Source of the DNA: Streptomyces pseudovenezuelae
GTDB taxonomy: Bacteria; Actinomycetota; Actinomycetes; Streptomycetales; Streptomycetaceae
DNA length: 64,000 bases
Assembly: GCF_029892565.1 (NCBI RefSeq)
Contig: NZ_JARXVH010000021.1
Location: forward strand, 62,001-126,000
Direction of reading: 5' to 3'
Shown here: one piece after another, positions 43,430-53,300 of the stretch
Layout: each line of letters opens with the position of its first letter
How positions within the stretch are numbered: position 1 is the stretch's first letter
The notes under the pieces: generated by a model
Database searches by the model: none
Told to the model about the DNA's origin: nothing
What the model saw: the letters and a program-made list of their open reading frames with translations, nothing else
Translations under genes and position numbers: made by a program

Positions 43430-44119
43430 TCAGTGCTGGTAGCCGTAGACGCCGCGTGCCTGGTCTCGGACGAGGCGGCCCTGCTCCAGCTCGATGACGC
43501 GCTTGCGCATCTGGTCCACGATGTTCTGGTCGTGCGTGGCCATGAGCACGGTCGTTCCCGTCCGGTTGATCCGGTCGAGCAGCTTCATGATGCCGACCGA
43601 GGTCTGCGGGTCGAGGTTTCCGGTCGGCTCGTCGGCGATCAGCAGCTTGGGCCGGTTGACGAACGCGCGCGCGATGGCCACGCGCTGCTGCTCACCACCG
43701 GACAGCTCGCCGGGCATCCGGTCCTCCTTGCCGCCGAGCCCGACGAGGTCGAGCACCTGCGGCACGGACTTGCGGATCTCGCCCTTGGACTTGCCGATGA
43801 CCTCCTGCGCGAAGGCGACGTTCTCCGCCACCGTCTTGTTCGGCAGCAGCCGGAAGTCCTGGAACACCGTCCCCAGCTGGCGCCGCATCTGCGGCACCTT
43901 CCAGTTGGACAGGCGCGCGAGGTCCTTGCCCAGAACGTGCACCTGACCGTGGCTGGTCCGCTCCTCACGGAGCACCAGCCGCAGGAAGGTGGACTTTCCG
44001 GAGCCCGAGGACCCCACAAGAAACACGAACTCGCCCTTCTCCACTTCCAGGGACACATCCCTGAGTGCGGGGCGGGTCTGCTTGGGGTAGACCTTGGAGA
44101 CGTTGTCGAATCGGATCAC
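43430..44119 (-). CDS. ftsE: Cell-division ABC transporter ATPase FtsE
   Basis: This 229-residue ABC ATPase has Walker [10 protein letters not shown], signature [14 protein letters not shown], Walker [14 protein letters not shown] and H-loop MATHDQNIV. It starts GTG ATC CGA TTC GAC ([15 protein letters not shown]). Longer starts to 44626 are unlike the family. It forms FtsEX with the next gene. Confidence 0.95.
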   Translation of the reverse strand: MIRFDNVSKVYPKQTRPALRDVSLEVEKGEFVFLVGSSGSGKSTFLRLVLREERTSHGQVHVLGKDLARLSNWKVPQMRRQLGTVFQDFRLLPNKTVAENVAFAQEVIGKSKGEIRKSVPQVLDLVGLGGKEDRMPGELSGGEQQRVAIARAFVNRPKLLIADEPTGNLDPQTSVGIMKLLDRINRTGTTVLMATHDQNIVDQMRKRVIELEQGRLVRDQARGVYGYQH

Positions 44120-44360
44120 GGGTGCACCACGGGTCGCCGGGGGTAGATGAGCGTGACCATACGCGAGTCGGGTGTGCGAGCGCAGGCGCGGGAGTGGGTT
44201 GCGTATCGGATGTGCCCATATGTGCACGCCGGTACGGGCGCGGGGCCGTGATGCGACCCCCGCGCGCCCTTCGGAGGAACCTGGCAGAGTAGTGAGTGGG
44301 GGAACGTTCGCGGACCGGCGGGCGTTCTCCACTAGGAACCATTGGGCAAGGAGGGCGCGC

Positions 44361-44552
44361 ATGACGTACGACCGGCTGGTGTGCGCGAACTGCGCGTCGC
44401 CCGTGAGTGAGGGCCGGTGCCACGTGTGCCGAGCCAACCGCGAGCGGCTGCAGCAGGAGAACTTCTTCGCGGGACTGAACCCCATGGCGCTGATCGCACT
44501 GCTCGCGGTGCTGATCGCGGCGCTCGCGCTGGTGGCGCACCAGACCGCGTAG
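44361..44552 (+). CDS. Small zinc-ribbon-like membrane protein
   Basis: This 63-residue protein has two CxxC pairs (VCANCAS and CHVCRAN, about residues 8-11 and 20-23) that could bind zinc, then a single C-terminal span (about 40-60). The ATG at 44361 is preceded by AAGGAGGGC. It is divergent from ftsE. A conserved Streptomyces small protein, function unknown. Confidence 0.8.
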   Translation: MTYDRLVCANCASPVSEGRCHVCRANRERLQQENFFAGLNPMALIALLAVLIAALALVAHQTA

Positions 44553-44572
44553 CGCGGGACCTCAGACACCCC

Positions 44573-44609
44573 GAGGGGCCCGGAGCGAGTGTGTCGCTCC
44601 GGGCCCCTC
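44573..44609. terminator. Bidirectional terminator between the zinc-ribbon gene and the LAETG gene
   Basis: GAGGGGCCCGGAGCG pairs perfectly with CGCTCCGGGCCCCTC (15 bp) around AGTGTGT. It lies between convergent genes. Confidence 0.85.
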
Positions 44610-44651
44610 GTCGTACGTCGGTGCACACGCTGTGTGTGCGTGCGACTACCG

Positions 44652-45257
44652 TCAGGCAGCAGCGCCGCCCCGGCCGCTCGCGAGGCGCGGCAGGAAACGG
44701 AAGCCGATGCCGCCGGCGATCATCGTCGCGGCGCCGATCAGCAGGAACGCGGTCTGGCCGGCACCGGTCTCGGCGAGCTCGTCGCCGCCACCCTGGGCCG
44801 TGGTGTCCGAGCCCGTGTCGGTGAGGGCCGAGGAGCCCTCCTCCTGCGCGGAGGCGTCGGAGCCGCCGTCGGGGTCGGTGTTGTTGTTGCCGGTCCCGGT
44901 GCCGCTGCTCTCGGTGGGCGTGGCGGTCGGGTCGTCCGTCGGGTCCTCGGTGGGCTCCGTCGGGTCCCCGGTGGGCTCGGTCGGGTCGTCCGTGGTCGGC
45001 GGGTCCGTCGGCACCTCGGTGGTCGGCGGGTCCGTGGGCTCTTCCGGGGTGGTCGGCGGGTCCGTGGGCAGCTCGGTCGCCGGCGGAGTGGTCTCGTCGT
45101 CGAGGCCGGTGTTGACGTTCACAGCGACGCCGCTGTCGTCCACACTCGCGGTGATGTCCAGCGCCGAGGCGGCACCGGCGGCGGTCAGCGAGGCACCGGC
45201 GGCGATCACCGCGCCCGCGGCTATCCGTGCGACACGGATCCGCGTCTTCTTCGTCAT
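44652..45257 (-). CDS. LAETG-anchored cell-wall protein
   Basis: This 201-residue sortase substrate has an N-terminal signal peptide (about 1-33; [18 protein letters not shown]) and a short mature start [17 protein letters not shown] long Pro/Thr/Glu/Asp repeat region (about 55-115) with PTDPPTT units follows, then sorting signal LAETG (near residue 165), a hydrophobic span and a basic tail. It should be covalently linked to peptidoglycan by class E sortase (LAXTG). No functional domain is seen, so it may be a spacer or adhesin-like stalk. Confidence 0.88.
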   Translation of the reverse strand: MTKKTRIRVARIAAGAVIAAGASLTAAGAASALDITASVDDSGVAVNVNTGLDDETTPPATELPTDPPTTPEEPTDPPTTEVPTDPPTTDDPTEPTGDPTEPTEDPTDDPTATPTESSGTGTGNNNTDPDGGSDASAQEEGSSALTDTGSDTTAQGGGDELAETGAGQTAFLLIGAATMIAGGIGFRFLPRLASGRGGAAA

Positions 45258-45490
45258 ATGCTTGCTACCCCCAGTAGCTGATCGTCGGTGAGGCGGCGCC
45301 CGGGGCGGTGATCGACAGGGACGGCTCGTTGAGAGCCCCCCGGTTCACATGCGCCCCAGAGATACGCATGCCACCCTTCACCCTTCCCATTTTTCAGAGC
45401 AACGTCAAGGCCGTTGCGTGCGCAATGTCCAACTAAGGGCTCTATGCGATGGGTTGGAGCCTGTGAGTGTGATGTAAAACCCAGACATAA

Positions 45491-45521
45491 AGCAACTGCC
45501 GCCCATCGGGCGGCAGTTGCC
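45491..45521 (-). terminator. Terminator after prfB
   Basis: GCAACTGCCGCCC pairs perfectly with GGGCGGCAGTTGC around ATC (minus-strand loop GAT), followed on the minus strand by TTTATG. It is 23 nt after the prfB stop. The interval 45258-45490 holds the LAETG gene promoter. I saw a TTGACG (minus strand, about 45411-45406) but no clear -10. Confidence 0.85.
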
Positions 45522-45543
45522 TGGGATTACCAAGTCGACAAAA

Positions 45544-46650
45544 TTACTTCTCTTGCTGCTTGCGCCAGCGAATTCCGGCCTCCAGGAACCCGTCGATCTC
45601 ACCGTTGAAAACGGCCTCCGGGTTGCCGACCTCGAAGTCGGTGCGCAGGTCCTTGACCATCTGGTACGGGTGCAGCACGTACGACCGCATCTGGTTGCCC
45701 CACGAGTTGCCGCCGTCGCCCTTGAGGGCGTCCATCTTGGCCTGCTCCTCCTGGCGGCGCCGGGCGAGGAGCTTGGCCTGCAGCACGTTCATCGCGGACG
45801 CCTTGTTCTGGATCTGCGAGCGCTCGTTCTGGCAGGAGACGACGATGCCGGTGGGGAGGTGGGTCAGGCGGACCGCGGAGTCGGTGGTGTTGACGCCCTG
45901 GCCGCCGGGGCCGGAGGACCGGTAGACGTCCACGCGCAGCTCGGACTCGTCGATCTCGATGTGGTCGGTCTGCTCGACGACCGGCAGGATCTCGACACCG
46001 GCGAAGGAGGTCTGGCGGCGGCCCTGGTTGTCGAAGGGCGAGATGCGCACCAGGCGGTGGGTGCCCTGCTCGACGGAGAGCGTGCCGTAGGCGTACGGCA
46101 CCTGGACCGCGAAGGTGGTCGACTTGATGCCGGCCTCTTCCGCGTACGAGGTCTCGTAGATCTCGGTCTTGTAGCCCTTCTGCTCGGCCCACCGCAGGTA
46201 CATCCGCTGGAGCTTCTCGGCGAAGTCGGCGGCATCGACGCCGCCTGCCTCGGCGCGGATGTTGACCAGGGCCTCGCGGGAGTCGTACTCACCGCTGAGC
46301 AGCGTCCGGACCTCCATCTCGTCCAGTGCCTTCTTGACGGACGTGAGCTCGGACTCGGCCTCGGCGCGGGTGTCCGGGTCGTCCTCCTCCTCGGCCATCT
46401 CGAAGAGCACGGAGAGATCGTCGATCCGACCGCGCAGTGCCTCGGCCTTCCTGACCTCGGCCTGCAGGTGGCTCAGCTTGCTGGTGATCTTCTGCGCCTC
46501 GTCCGGGTTGTCCCACAGGGACGGCGCGGCCGCCTGCTCCTCGAGCACGGCGATGTCTGCCCTCAGCTTGTCGAGGTCCAGAACGGCCTCGATCGACTCC
46601 ATGGTCGAGGAGAGGGACTTGAGCTCTTCGGATACATCGACGACTGCCAC
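45544..46650 (-). CDS. prfB: Peptide chain release factor 2
   Basis: RF2 recognises UGA and UAA stops. The protein has 368 residues. The SPF tripeptide is in [17 protein letters not shown], and the catalytic GGQ is in [15 protein letters not shown]. The reading frame is uninterrupted, so it lacks the programmed +1 frameshift of E. coli prfB, as is common in actinobacteria where UGA is the dominant stop. GTG/ATG at 46650 gives [11 protein letters not shown]. It is upstream of the LAETG gene. Confidence 0.96.
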   Translation of the reverse strand: MAVVDVSEELKSLSSTMESIEAVLDLDKLRADIAVLEEQAAAPSLWDNPDEAQKITSKLSHLQAEVRKAEALRGRIDDLSVLFEMAEEEDDPDTRAEAESELTSVKKALDEMEVRTLLSGEYDSREALVNIRAEAGGVDAADFAEKLQRMYLRWAEQKGYKTEIYETSYAEEAGIKSTTFAVQVPYAYGTLSVEQGTHRLVRISPFDNQGRRQTSFAGVEILPVVEQTDHIEIDESELRVDVYRSSGPGGQGVNTTDSAVRLTHLPTGIVVSCQNERSQIQNKASAMNVLQAKLLARRRQEEQAKMDALKGDGGNSWGNQMRSYVLHPYQMVKDLRTDFEVGNPEAVFNGEIDGFLEAGIRWRKQQEK

Positions 46651-46730
46651 GTCACCAGCCTAACGGCTGTGGCAACCGGGGTCTGTCGTGAGGCGTCCCT
46701 GAGCTGTGACCGGGGCTTTCGTGGCCGTCT

Positions 46731-46802
46731 GCCGGGGGCTGCCGCCCCCAGACCCCCGCTTCGGCCTGGACGGCCTCGCCCTCAGACGCCGGACGGGCTG
46801 AA
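46731..46802 (-). repeat. Streptomyces dispersed intergenic repeat, copy 1
   Basis: On the minus strand it reads CAGCCCGTCCGGCGTCTGAG, then GCGAGGCC and a C/G-rich stem GGGGGTCTGGGGGC...GCCCCC. It is the same family as the plus-strand copy at 54105-54173. It lies between prfB and pkaB and slightly overlaps nothing coding. Confidence 0.8.
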
Positions 46803-46819
46803 AGATGCGGACCCCGGCG

Positions 46820-48064
46820 TCATGGCGTCGCCGGTGCCGACGTCCTCGTGTCCTGCGGGGTCGCCCCGGCGTCGTCTCCCGATGTCGCCCACCACGCGCC
46901 CGCACCCACCGCCGCGACCAGGACCACCGTGCCCGCGCTCAACGCGATCCGGCGGCGGCGGGCGATGGCCTTGTGGCGGGCGGAGCCGGGGCGGCGGGCG
47001 CCCGCGGGGCGGGGGACTCGGGCCGTGCCGCGGGCGCCGCCGGCGAGTTCGTCGGGGGCCGGGACGCGCATCGAGGTGTGGGTGTCGCGGTTGGAGTCGG
47101 CCGGTTTGGCGCCGGGGACCAGGGGGACCGCACCGCGGCGGCGGACCGGCTCGCCCGAGGGCGGGGGCTGTTCGCCGGTGGGCGTCTCCGGTTCCTCGTC
47201 GAGCTCCGGGTCGGGCTCGTCGACGTCCAGTGGGGGCATTCCGGCGAGCATGGGCAGCAACTCGCGCAGGCGCGCGGCCAGTTCCGAGGCGCGCAGCCGG
47301 GAGGCGGGGGCCTTGGCGAGGCACTGGACGAGGAGTTGCCAGAGTTCGTCGGGGATGCCGGGGAGCGGGGCGACCGTCTCCGTGACATGGCGGCGCAGCA
47401 CCGCGCCGGGGTGGCCGCCGCCGAAGGGGGTGAAGCCCGCCAGGAGTTCGTAGAGGACGGTCGCCAGGGCGTAGATGTCGACCGCCGCGCGCGGCGGGAG
47501 GCCCTCGACGATCTCGGGAGCCAGGTAGTCCGGCGTGCCGATGATCTTCGTGGCGCGGGTGCGGCGCGGTGAGTCGATGAGTTTCGCCACTCCGAAGTCG
47601 GTCAGGAGGGCGGGGTGCGCGCCGCCGGGGCCCAGCGGGCCCTGCATGTCGAGCAGGATGTTCTCCGGCTTGACGTCCCGGTGCACGATCCCGGCCGCGT
47701 GCGCGGCGGCGAGGCCGTCGGCGACGTCGGCGACGATCGCGACCGCCGCCTCGGGTGCCAGTCGCCGGTCGCGGTCCAGGCGGGTGCGCAGGTCGGTGCC
47801 GCGGACCAGGTTCATGACCAGCGCGAGGTCGTTGCCGTCGACCACGAGGTCGCGGACGGAGACGACGTTCGGGTGGTCGAGGCCGAGCAGTGCCGTGCGC
47901 TCCTGCACGAAGCGTCCGACGAGTTCCTGGTCGGACGCGAGGTCCTCGCGCAGCAGCTTCACGGCGACGGGTCCCTCGGGTCCCTCGCCCAGCCACACCG
48001 TGCCGGCGCTGCCCCGCCCCAGGATCTGGTTCGCGGTGTACCGGCTGCCGATCTTCCGTGCCAA
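46820..48064 (-). CDS. pkaB: Serine/threonine protein kinase (PkaB-like)
   Basis: This 414-residue Hanks-type kinase has its kinase domain at about 9-265: glycine loop LGRGSAGTVWLG, VAVKLL lysine, catalytic HRDVKPENILL, DFGVAKLIDSP and GTPDYLAPE. A Pro/Glu-rich linker (about 275-375) is followed by one span (about 378-398; IALSAGTVVLVAAVGAGAWW) and a short extracytoplasmic tail of Asp/Thr/Pro. It lies next to pkaA, in the arrangement I recall for S. coelicolor. Substrates may include the FHA protein encoded beyond pkaA. Confidence 0.92.
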   Translation of the reverse strand: MARKIGSRYTANQILGRGSAGTVWLGEGPEGPVAVKLLREDLASDQELVGRFVQERTALLGLDHPNVVSVRDLVVDGNDLALVMNLVRGTDLRTRLDRDRRLAPEAAVAIVADVADGLAAAHAAGIVHRDVKPENILLDMQGPLGPGGAHPALLTDFGVAKLIDSPRRTRATKIIGTPDYLAPEIVEGLPPRAAVDIYALATVLYELLAGFTPFGGGHPGAVLRRHVTETVAPLPGIPDELWQLLVQCLAKAPASRLRASELAARLRELLPMLAGMPPLDVDEPDPELDEEPETPTGEQPPPSGEPVRRRGAVPLVPGAKPADSNRDTHTSMRVPAPDELAGGARGTARVPRPAGARRPGSARHKAIARRRRIALSAGTVVLVAAVGAGAWWATSGDDAGATPQDTRTSAPATP

Positions 48065-48255
48065 GACTGCTCCTACCGACGCGTGTTGTCGCTAAAACTA
48101 CGCGTCCGAGGGGTCAACCTTCACTGCGGAGGCGGAAATCACCCGCCAGATGTCGACAAGTCACCAACCCTGTCGTCGGTTCGTCCAGTTCGACTGATTC
48201 GCTCGCCTGGTTCGGCCGGTTCGCGCGCCCGTTGGAGGAGGTGCCGCCGGTTCGA

Positions 48256-49938
48256 CTAGTTCGAGGAGGTTCCGCCGAGGTCCCCGATCCAGCCCGTCAC
48301 CGTGTCGAACCAGTCGCTGAGCTGCGCCCAGTAGCCCTTGCCGGTGCCGATCCAGTCCTGCAGCGGGCTCAGTTCCCAGATCAGCCAGCTGGCGACGAAG
48401 AGGATGACGATCGTGAACAGGCATCCCTTGAGGCAGCCGAGACCCGGGATCTTCATCGGGTTGGCGCCGCGCTGCCGCGGCTCCCTGGGCTCACGCTGGG
48501 GCTGCTGCGGCGGCGGGGCGTAGCGCTGGGGCTGCGGCTCCTGGGGGCGCCGGCCCTGCTGGTGCTGCGGCGGGCCGTACTGCTGCGGCTGTTGCTGCTG
48601 CGGATAGCCGTAGCCGGGTCCGGGCTGCTGTCGCTGCGGCGGGCGCTGCTGCTGGGGGCGTTGCTGCTGCGGCTGCTGCTGGCCCCGGGAGACCTGCCGC
48701 TGGGGGCGGCGGCGCAGCGGGTCCTCGTTGGGGTCGAGGTACTGGACCTGGGTCTGCTCGTTGCGGTCGCGGGCCGCGCGCAGCTGGTTCTGCCAGGGGT
48801 GCGGCTGCTCGGGCTGCTGGCCGGGCTGCCCGGGCGGCACCGGCGGCAGGACCGCGGTCGGGTCGGCCGCGCCCGTGTTCGGCAGTACGGCGGTGGGGTC
48901 GGCGGCGCCGGCCGGGCCGGGTGCGCCGGTGTGCGGCAGGTAGCTGGTCGCCGCGTTCGGGTCGTACGCGCCCTGGCCGTGCTGCAGTACCTGGGTCGGG
49001 TCGGCCGAACCGGGGACCGCGGCGGGCATGGCTTCGGGGATCAGCAGCGCCCCGACGGAATCGGCGGCGGCGATCTGCGCGGCGTTCGCGTGCACGCCGA
49101 CGCCCTCGGCGACGACACGGAGGCCTCGCGCGAGGTTCTCGGCGCTGGGCCGCTCCTCCGGGTTCTTGCGCAGGCAGCGCTCGATGACCGTCCACAGCGG
49201 GTCGGGGACCGTGGAGGGACGGCGCGGCTCGGCGCTCAGGTGCTGGTGCAGCACTTCGAGGGCGGAGCCGCCGGAGAACGGCGGGCGGCCGGTGACGAGT
49301 TCGTAGATCAGGATGCCGGCGCCGTAGATGTCGACCGCGGAGGTCTGCGGGCGGCCCTCGGCGGACTCCGGCGCGATGTACGCGGGCGTGCCGACGAATT
49401 CGTGGGTGCGGGTGAGGCCCGGGGAGTCGGCGAGGCGCGCGATGCCGAAGTCGGTGAGCATCGGGTGCATCTGGCCGCCCTGATACGCGAGCAGGACGTT
49501 GGCCGGCTTCAGGTCGCGGTGGACTACGCCGTCGGCGTGACTGGCGGCGAGCGCGTCCGCGATCTGGGCGGTGAGCAGGGAGGCGCCGACCGGCGAGAAC
49601 GGGCCGTTCTCCCGCAGGTAGCGGTGCAGGTCGGGGCCGTCGACGAGGTCCATGACCAGGGCCAGCAGATCGCCCTCGACGACCAGGTCGCGCACTCGGA
49701 CGATGTTCGGGTGGGTCAGGCGCAGCAGGACGGAGCGCTCCCGCAGGAACCGCATCACGATGTCCGCGTCGCTGGCGAGCTCCTCCTTGAGGACCTTGAT
49801 CGCGACGGTCTCGCCGGGCTGACCGGCCACGGCCGCCTCGGCGCCCGCGGTCTCTCGCTGGCGGGCTCGCCAGACGGTCCCCGTGGCGCCGCGTCCGAGC
49901 GGCTCCTCGAGGATGTACTTGCTGCCTACCGGCCGCAC
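48256..49938 (-). CDS. pkaA: Serine/threonine protein kinase (PkaA-like)
   Basis: This 560-residue Hanks-type kinase has kinase domain residues about 6-275 with GRGATGTVWRAR, VAIKVLKEEL, HRDLKPANVLL, LTDFGIARLADSPG and GTPAYIAPESAEG. Then comes a long linker (about 290-500) with repeats such as ADPTAVLP and a Gln/Pro/Arg-rich tract, many threonines that could be autophosphorylated, and a single span near the C-terminus (GCLFTIVILFVASWLIW) leaving about 35 residues outside. GTG at 49938 has GGGAG 8 nt upstream and fits the family. GTG at 49977 is the alternative. Divergent from the FHA ATPase gene. Confidence 0.92.
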   Translation of the reverse strand: MRPVGSKYILEEPLGRGATGTVWRARQRETAGAEAAVAGQPGETVAIKVLKEELASDADIVMRFLRERSVLLRLTHPNIVRVRDLVVEGDLLALVMDLVDGPDLHRYLRENGPFSPVGASLLTAQIADALAASHADGVVHRDLKPANVLLAYQGGQMHPMLTDFGIARLADSPGLTRTHEFVGTPAYIAPESAEGRPQTSAVDIYGAGILIYELVTGRPPFSGGSALEVLHQHLSAEPRRPSTVPDPLWTVIERCLRKNPEERPSAENLARGLRVVAEGVGVHANAAQIAAADSVGALLIPEAMPAAVPGSADPTQVLQHGQGAYDPNAATSYLPHTGAPGPAGAADPTAVLPNTGAADPTAVLPPVPPGQPGQQPEQPHPWQNQLRAARDRNEQTQVQYLDPNEDPLRRRPQRQVSRGQQQPQQQRPQQQRPPQRQQPGPGYGYPQQQQPQQYGPPQHQQGRRPQEPQPQRYAPPPQQPQREPREPRQRGANPMKIPGLGCLKGCLFTIVILFVASWLIWELSPLQDWIGTGKGYWAQLSDWFDTVTGWIGDLGGTSSN

Positions 49939-50305
49939 GTCATGCGCTCCCTGTCGATTGCCTACGTTCCGACCCACTGTAGTGCCGACACCCTCGGCAC
50001 CGACTTCTCAACTTTCCGTGCGTCTTACGTACCGCTTGTCGTACATGTTCGAAGGAAAGACGCTCGACTCGGTCCCTCCGGTTGCCCGATCCGCGCGTGA
50101 CCGATCTCAAGCGGTCGTCAGTGAAGTACTGATCAGGCACTTTTGAGGGCAGAGCCGACCAATCAAGATCACTTCTGGCTGGACCGTGGGCGTGTTGTCA
50201 GTGGCAGGTGCGAGGATGCGTGGAGTACTGGCCGACGTGCTCGTGTGGGGTGGGGGGAAAAGTCCGCGCCCGCGCAGACCCGCGCAGAAGGGACCGCTGA
50301 CGGCG
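49939..50305. promoter_or_regulatory. Divergent promoter region between pkaA and the FHA ATPase gene
   Basis: This 367-bp interval without a convincing gene contains a 7-bp-arm palindrome GTGCCGA-CACCC-TCGGCAC (49982-50000) 44 nt upstream of pkaA and a TCAGT-GAAGT-ACTGA repeat (50118-50132). Both promoters should lie here. I could not assign -10/-35 elements with confidence. Confidence 0.45.
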
Positions 50306-53300
50306 ATGCAGATCCGGCTGACCGTCGTAGACCCGCTGGGCCCGCCCGATCGGGTCCGGGGCCGCACCGCGAGCTGCGACGTGCTGGTCACCGCGCCCGC
50401 CGGCACGGCCCTGGCCGAGGTGGCGTCGGCGCTGTCGTCGGCGGTCTCCGGCGACGGAGGCGCGACCCCTCCCGAGCGTGGCCGCGAGGGCGGCGGCCCG
50501 GTGGTGCTGTACGCGGGTGCCGAGCGCCTCGACGACAAGCGCTGCACCCTCGGCGAGCCCCCACTGATCGACGGCGCCGTGCTCTCCCTGGGCGCCCCGG
50601 CCGAGCCCGAGCCGCACCCCGAGCTGGACGACGCCCCGACCCAACTGCACGTCATAACGGGCCCGGACGCGGGCGGCGTCCATCTCCTGCACGGCGGCGA
50701 GATCCGCATCGGCCGCTCCGCCGACGCCGACGTCCCGCTCGACGACCCGGACGTCTCCCGGCTGCACTGCGCGGTGACGGTCGGCACGGACGGCCGCGTC
50801 TCGGTCGCCGACCTCGGCTCGACGAACGGCACGCTCCTGGACGGCACCCGCGTGAGCACCCGCCCCGTGCGGCTCGCCCCCGGCGCCCTCCTGCGCGTCG
50901 GCGAGTCGGCCCTGCGCCTCACTCCGGCCGGCGGCCCGGGCGCACGCGTGCCGACGACTCCGGACGGCGAGGGGCACGTACGCGTGTCCTGCGACGGCCA
51001 GCACCCCGGGACCGACGCGAAGACCTCCGCCACCGACCCCCTCCACGCACGCGTGGCCGACGGCGGCGACACCTCCACCCCCTCCCGAGGCCTGCCCACC
51101 CAGACCCACGGCTCCGCCGACCCGCTCGTGCCCGGACAGGGCGGTGCGCCCCGGATCGAGAGCAGGGGACCGGGCGGATCGACCGGCGGCAGCGGTGACA
51201 CGCACGCCGGACGGTTCGGTGTCGGGGCGTGGGCGCCGAGCGCCGACGCGGACGGGCCGACCGACGCGGGAGCGGCTTCGGCGGAAAGCACCCCTTCTTT
51301 TACGAATACGCCTTTTACGAATACGGCTGCTGCGAATACGGCTGCTGCGACCACCCACGACACGGCCCCGCACGGCGACCCGTCCCGCACGCGCACGCGT
51401 GACGGCATCGAGGACGAGGGCGCCGCGGACTCCCCCGGCGAGGGGCGCAAAGGGACCCCGCTCCGGGGCACCGACATCCCGCACGGCGTGCGCAGGCGCG
51501 GTGGCCTCGCCGGGTGGGCGCGGCGGTTGACCGGCGGGCGCGGGGACTCGGCGGCCGACCAGGACGTGTACGACACGGACGAGACGGACGAGACGGATGC
51601 CGACGCCGACCTGACGGCGGGCCTCGTGTCCACCGCCGGTCGCTCCCAGGCCCCGGAGATCTGGCCGGACCTCGCGGCTCTGCTGCTGACGGCGCTCGGC
51701 CCGGGACCGCGGCTGTGGGAGCGCGAGCCGGGACACCGCGAGGCGCTCACGGTGCGGCTCGGCACGGCCGACCGCACGGCACCCGACGGCTCCGGCCTGC
51801 TGCCGGCCGTGCCGGTGACGGCGGATCTGCGGGAGGCCGGGGCCCTGGGCCTGGCGGGCCCCCGCACCCGGCTGTCCGGGCTGGCCCGCGCGGTAGTGGC
51901 CCAACTCGCCGCGCTGCACTCCCCCGAGGCGCTGGAGATCGTCCTGATCAGCGCCGACCGCGCCCGCCCCGCGGAGGACCGCGCCGCGGAGTGGTCCTGG
52001 CTCGGCTGGCTCCCGCATCTGCGCCCCGGCCACGGCCAGGACTGCGGCCTCCTGCTCGCCTACGACCGCGAACAGGCCACGGCCCGCACCGACGAGCTCC
52101 TACGACGCCTGGAAGAGACCCCGGCGACGGCGCACACCATCCCGGCGGCACGGCGGAGCGAGGTCCGGAGCGCGCCCCGACGCCCCTCCTGGGCGAGGGA
52201 CGACGGAGGCACCGACGAGACCGACGGCTTCGTGGGGCCCTACACCCTGGTGATCGTGGACGGCGACACCGGTGGCGCCGCCGTGCGCGAGGCGGTGGCG
52301 CGGCTGGCCGTGGAGGGACCGCGCGTCGGCATCCACGTGCTGTGCCTGGCCGAGACGGCACCCGCGTCGCCCGCGTCTCCGGTGACGGACACGTACGAGG
52401 CGGCGTGCGCGGTGGCGCCGGCGTTCCGGGAGTGCGGCGCGGTCGCGCTGCTGAGCGGCGATGTGGCGACGGCGCTGCGGTTGATGCGGGTGGCGCGGGG
52501 CGGGGCGTTGACGCCGGCCGGCGTCACGGGGACGACGAAGACCGCGGCCCCGGCGAGCACCGGAAGCGAACGGACCGTCACCACGCACGCGCCCACGTCT
52601 GCGCGCACGCCCAAGGGCACGAGTGCGGGCGTGAACGGCGGCAGCGCGAAACCCTCGGCACCCTCCGATGCCACCCCGCCCGTCTCTCCGACCCTGCCCC
52701 CCGACCAATCCCAATCCGGCCCCGTGGGCCCCGGCACCGTCGCCGCCGTGGACGCCGTCTCGCTCGCCTGGGCCGAGCGGTTCGCGCGGGCGCTGGCGCC
52801 GTTGCGGGTGGACGGCGCCGGACGGGACCGGCACGCGCGCGTGTCCCTGCCGTTGCCTCAAGCGGCGCGGCTGCTGGACGAGTTGGGGCTGGCCAGGGCC
52901 ACCCCGGCGTCGCTGATGGCGCGTTGGGCGGACGCGGCGGACGATACCCAGGCGCTCGGCGGCCGGGCCAGTGCCGTGCTCGGAGCGGGCCCGCGCGGCC
53001 CGGTCGGCGCGGACCTCGTGGTGGACGGACCGCACCTGCTGATCGAGGGCCCGGCGGGCAGTGGACGCACGGAGCTGCTGCGGGCGGTCGTCGCCTCGCT
53101 GGCCGCGGCCGAGCGCCCCGACCGGCTGGGCATCGTCCTGATCGACGGCCGGGACAGCGTGGGCACGGCGGCCGGCCACGGCGAGGGCCTGCGGGTCTGT
53201 ACGGACGTACCGCATGTGACCACCCATCTGGCCGCCAACGACCCCGTGCGGATGCGGGAGTTCGCCCAGTCCCTGAGTGCCGAGCTGAAGCGGCGGGCCG

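Noticed and set aside
45544-46650. Programmed frameshift in prfB
   Set aside because: The RF2 frame is continuous from start to stop, with no in-frame UGA and Shine-Dalgarno-like slip site.
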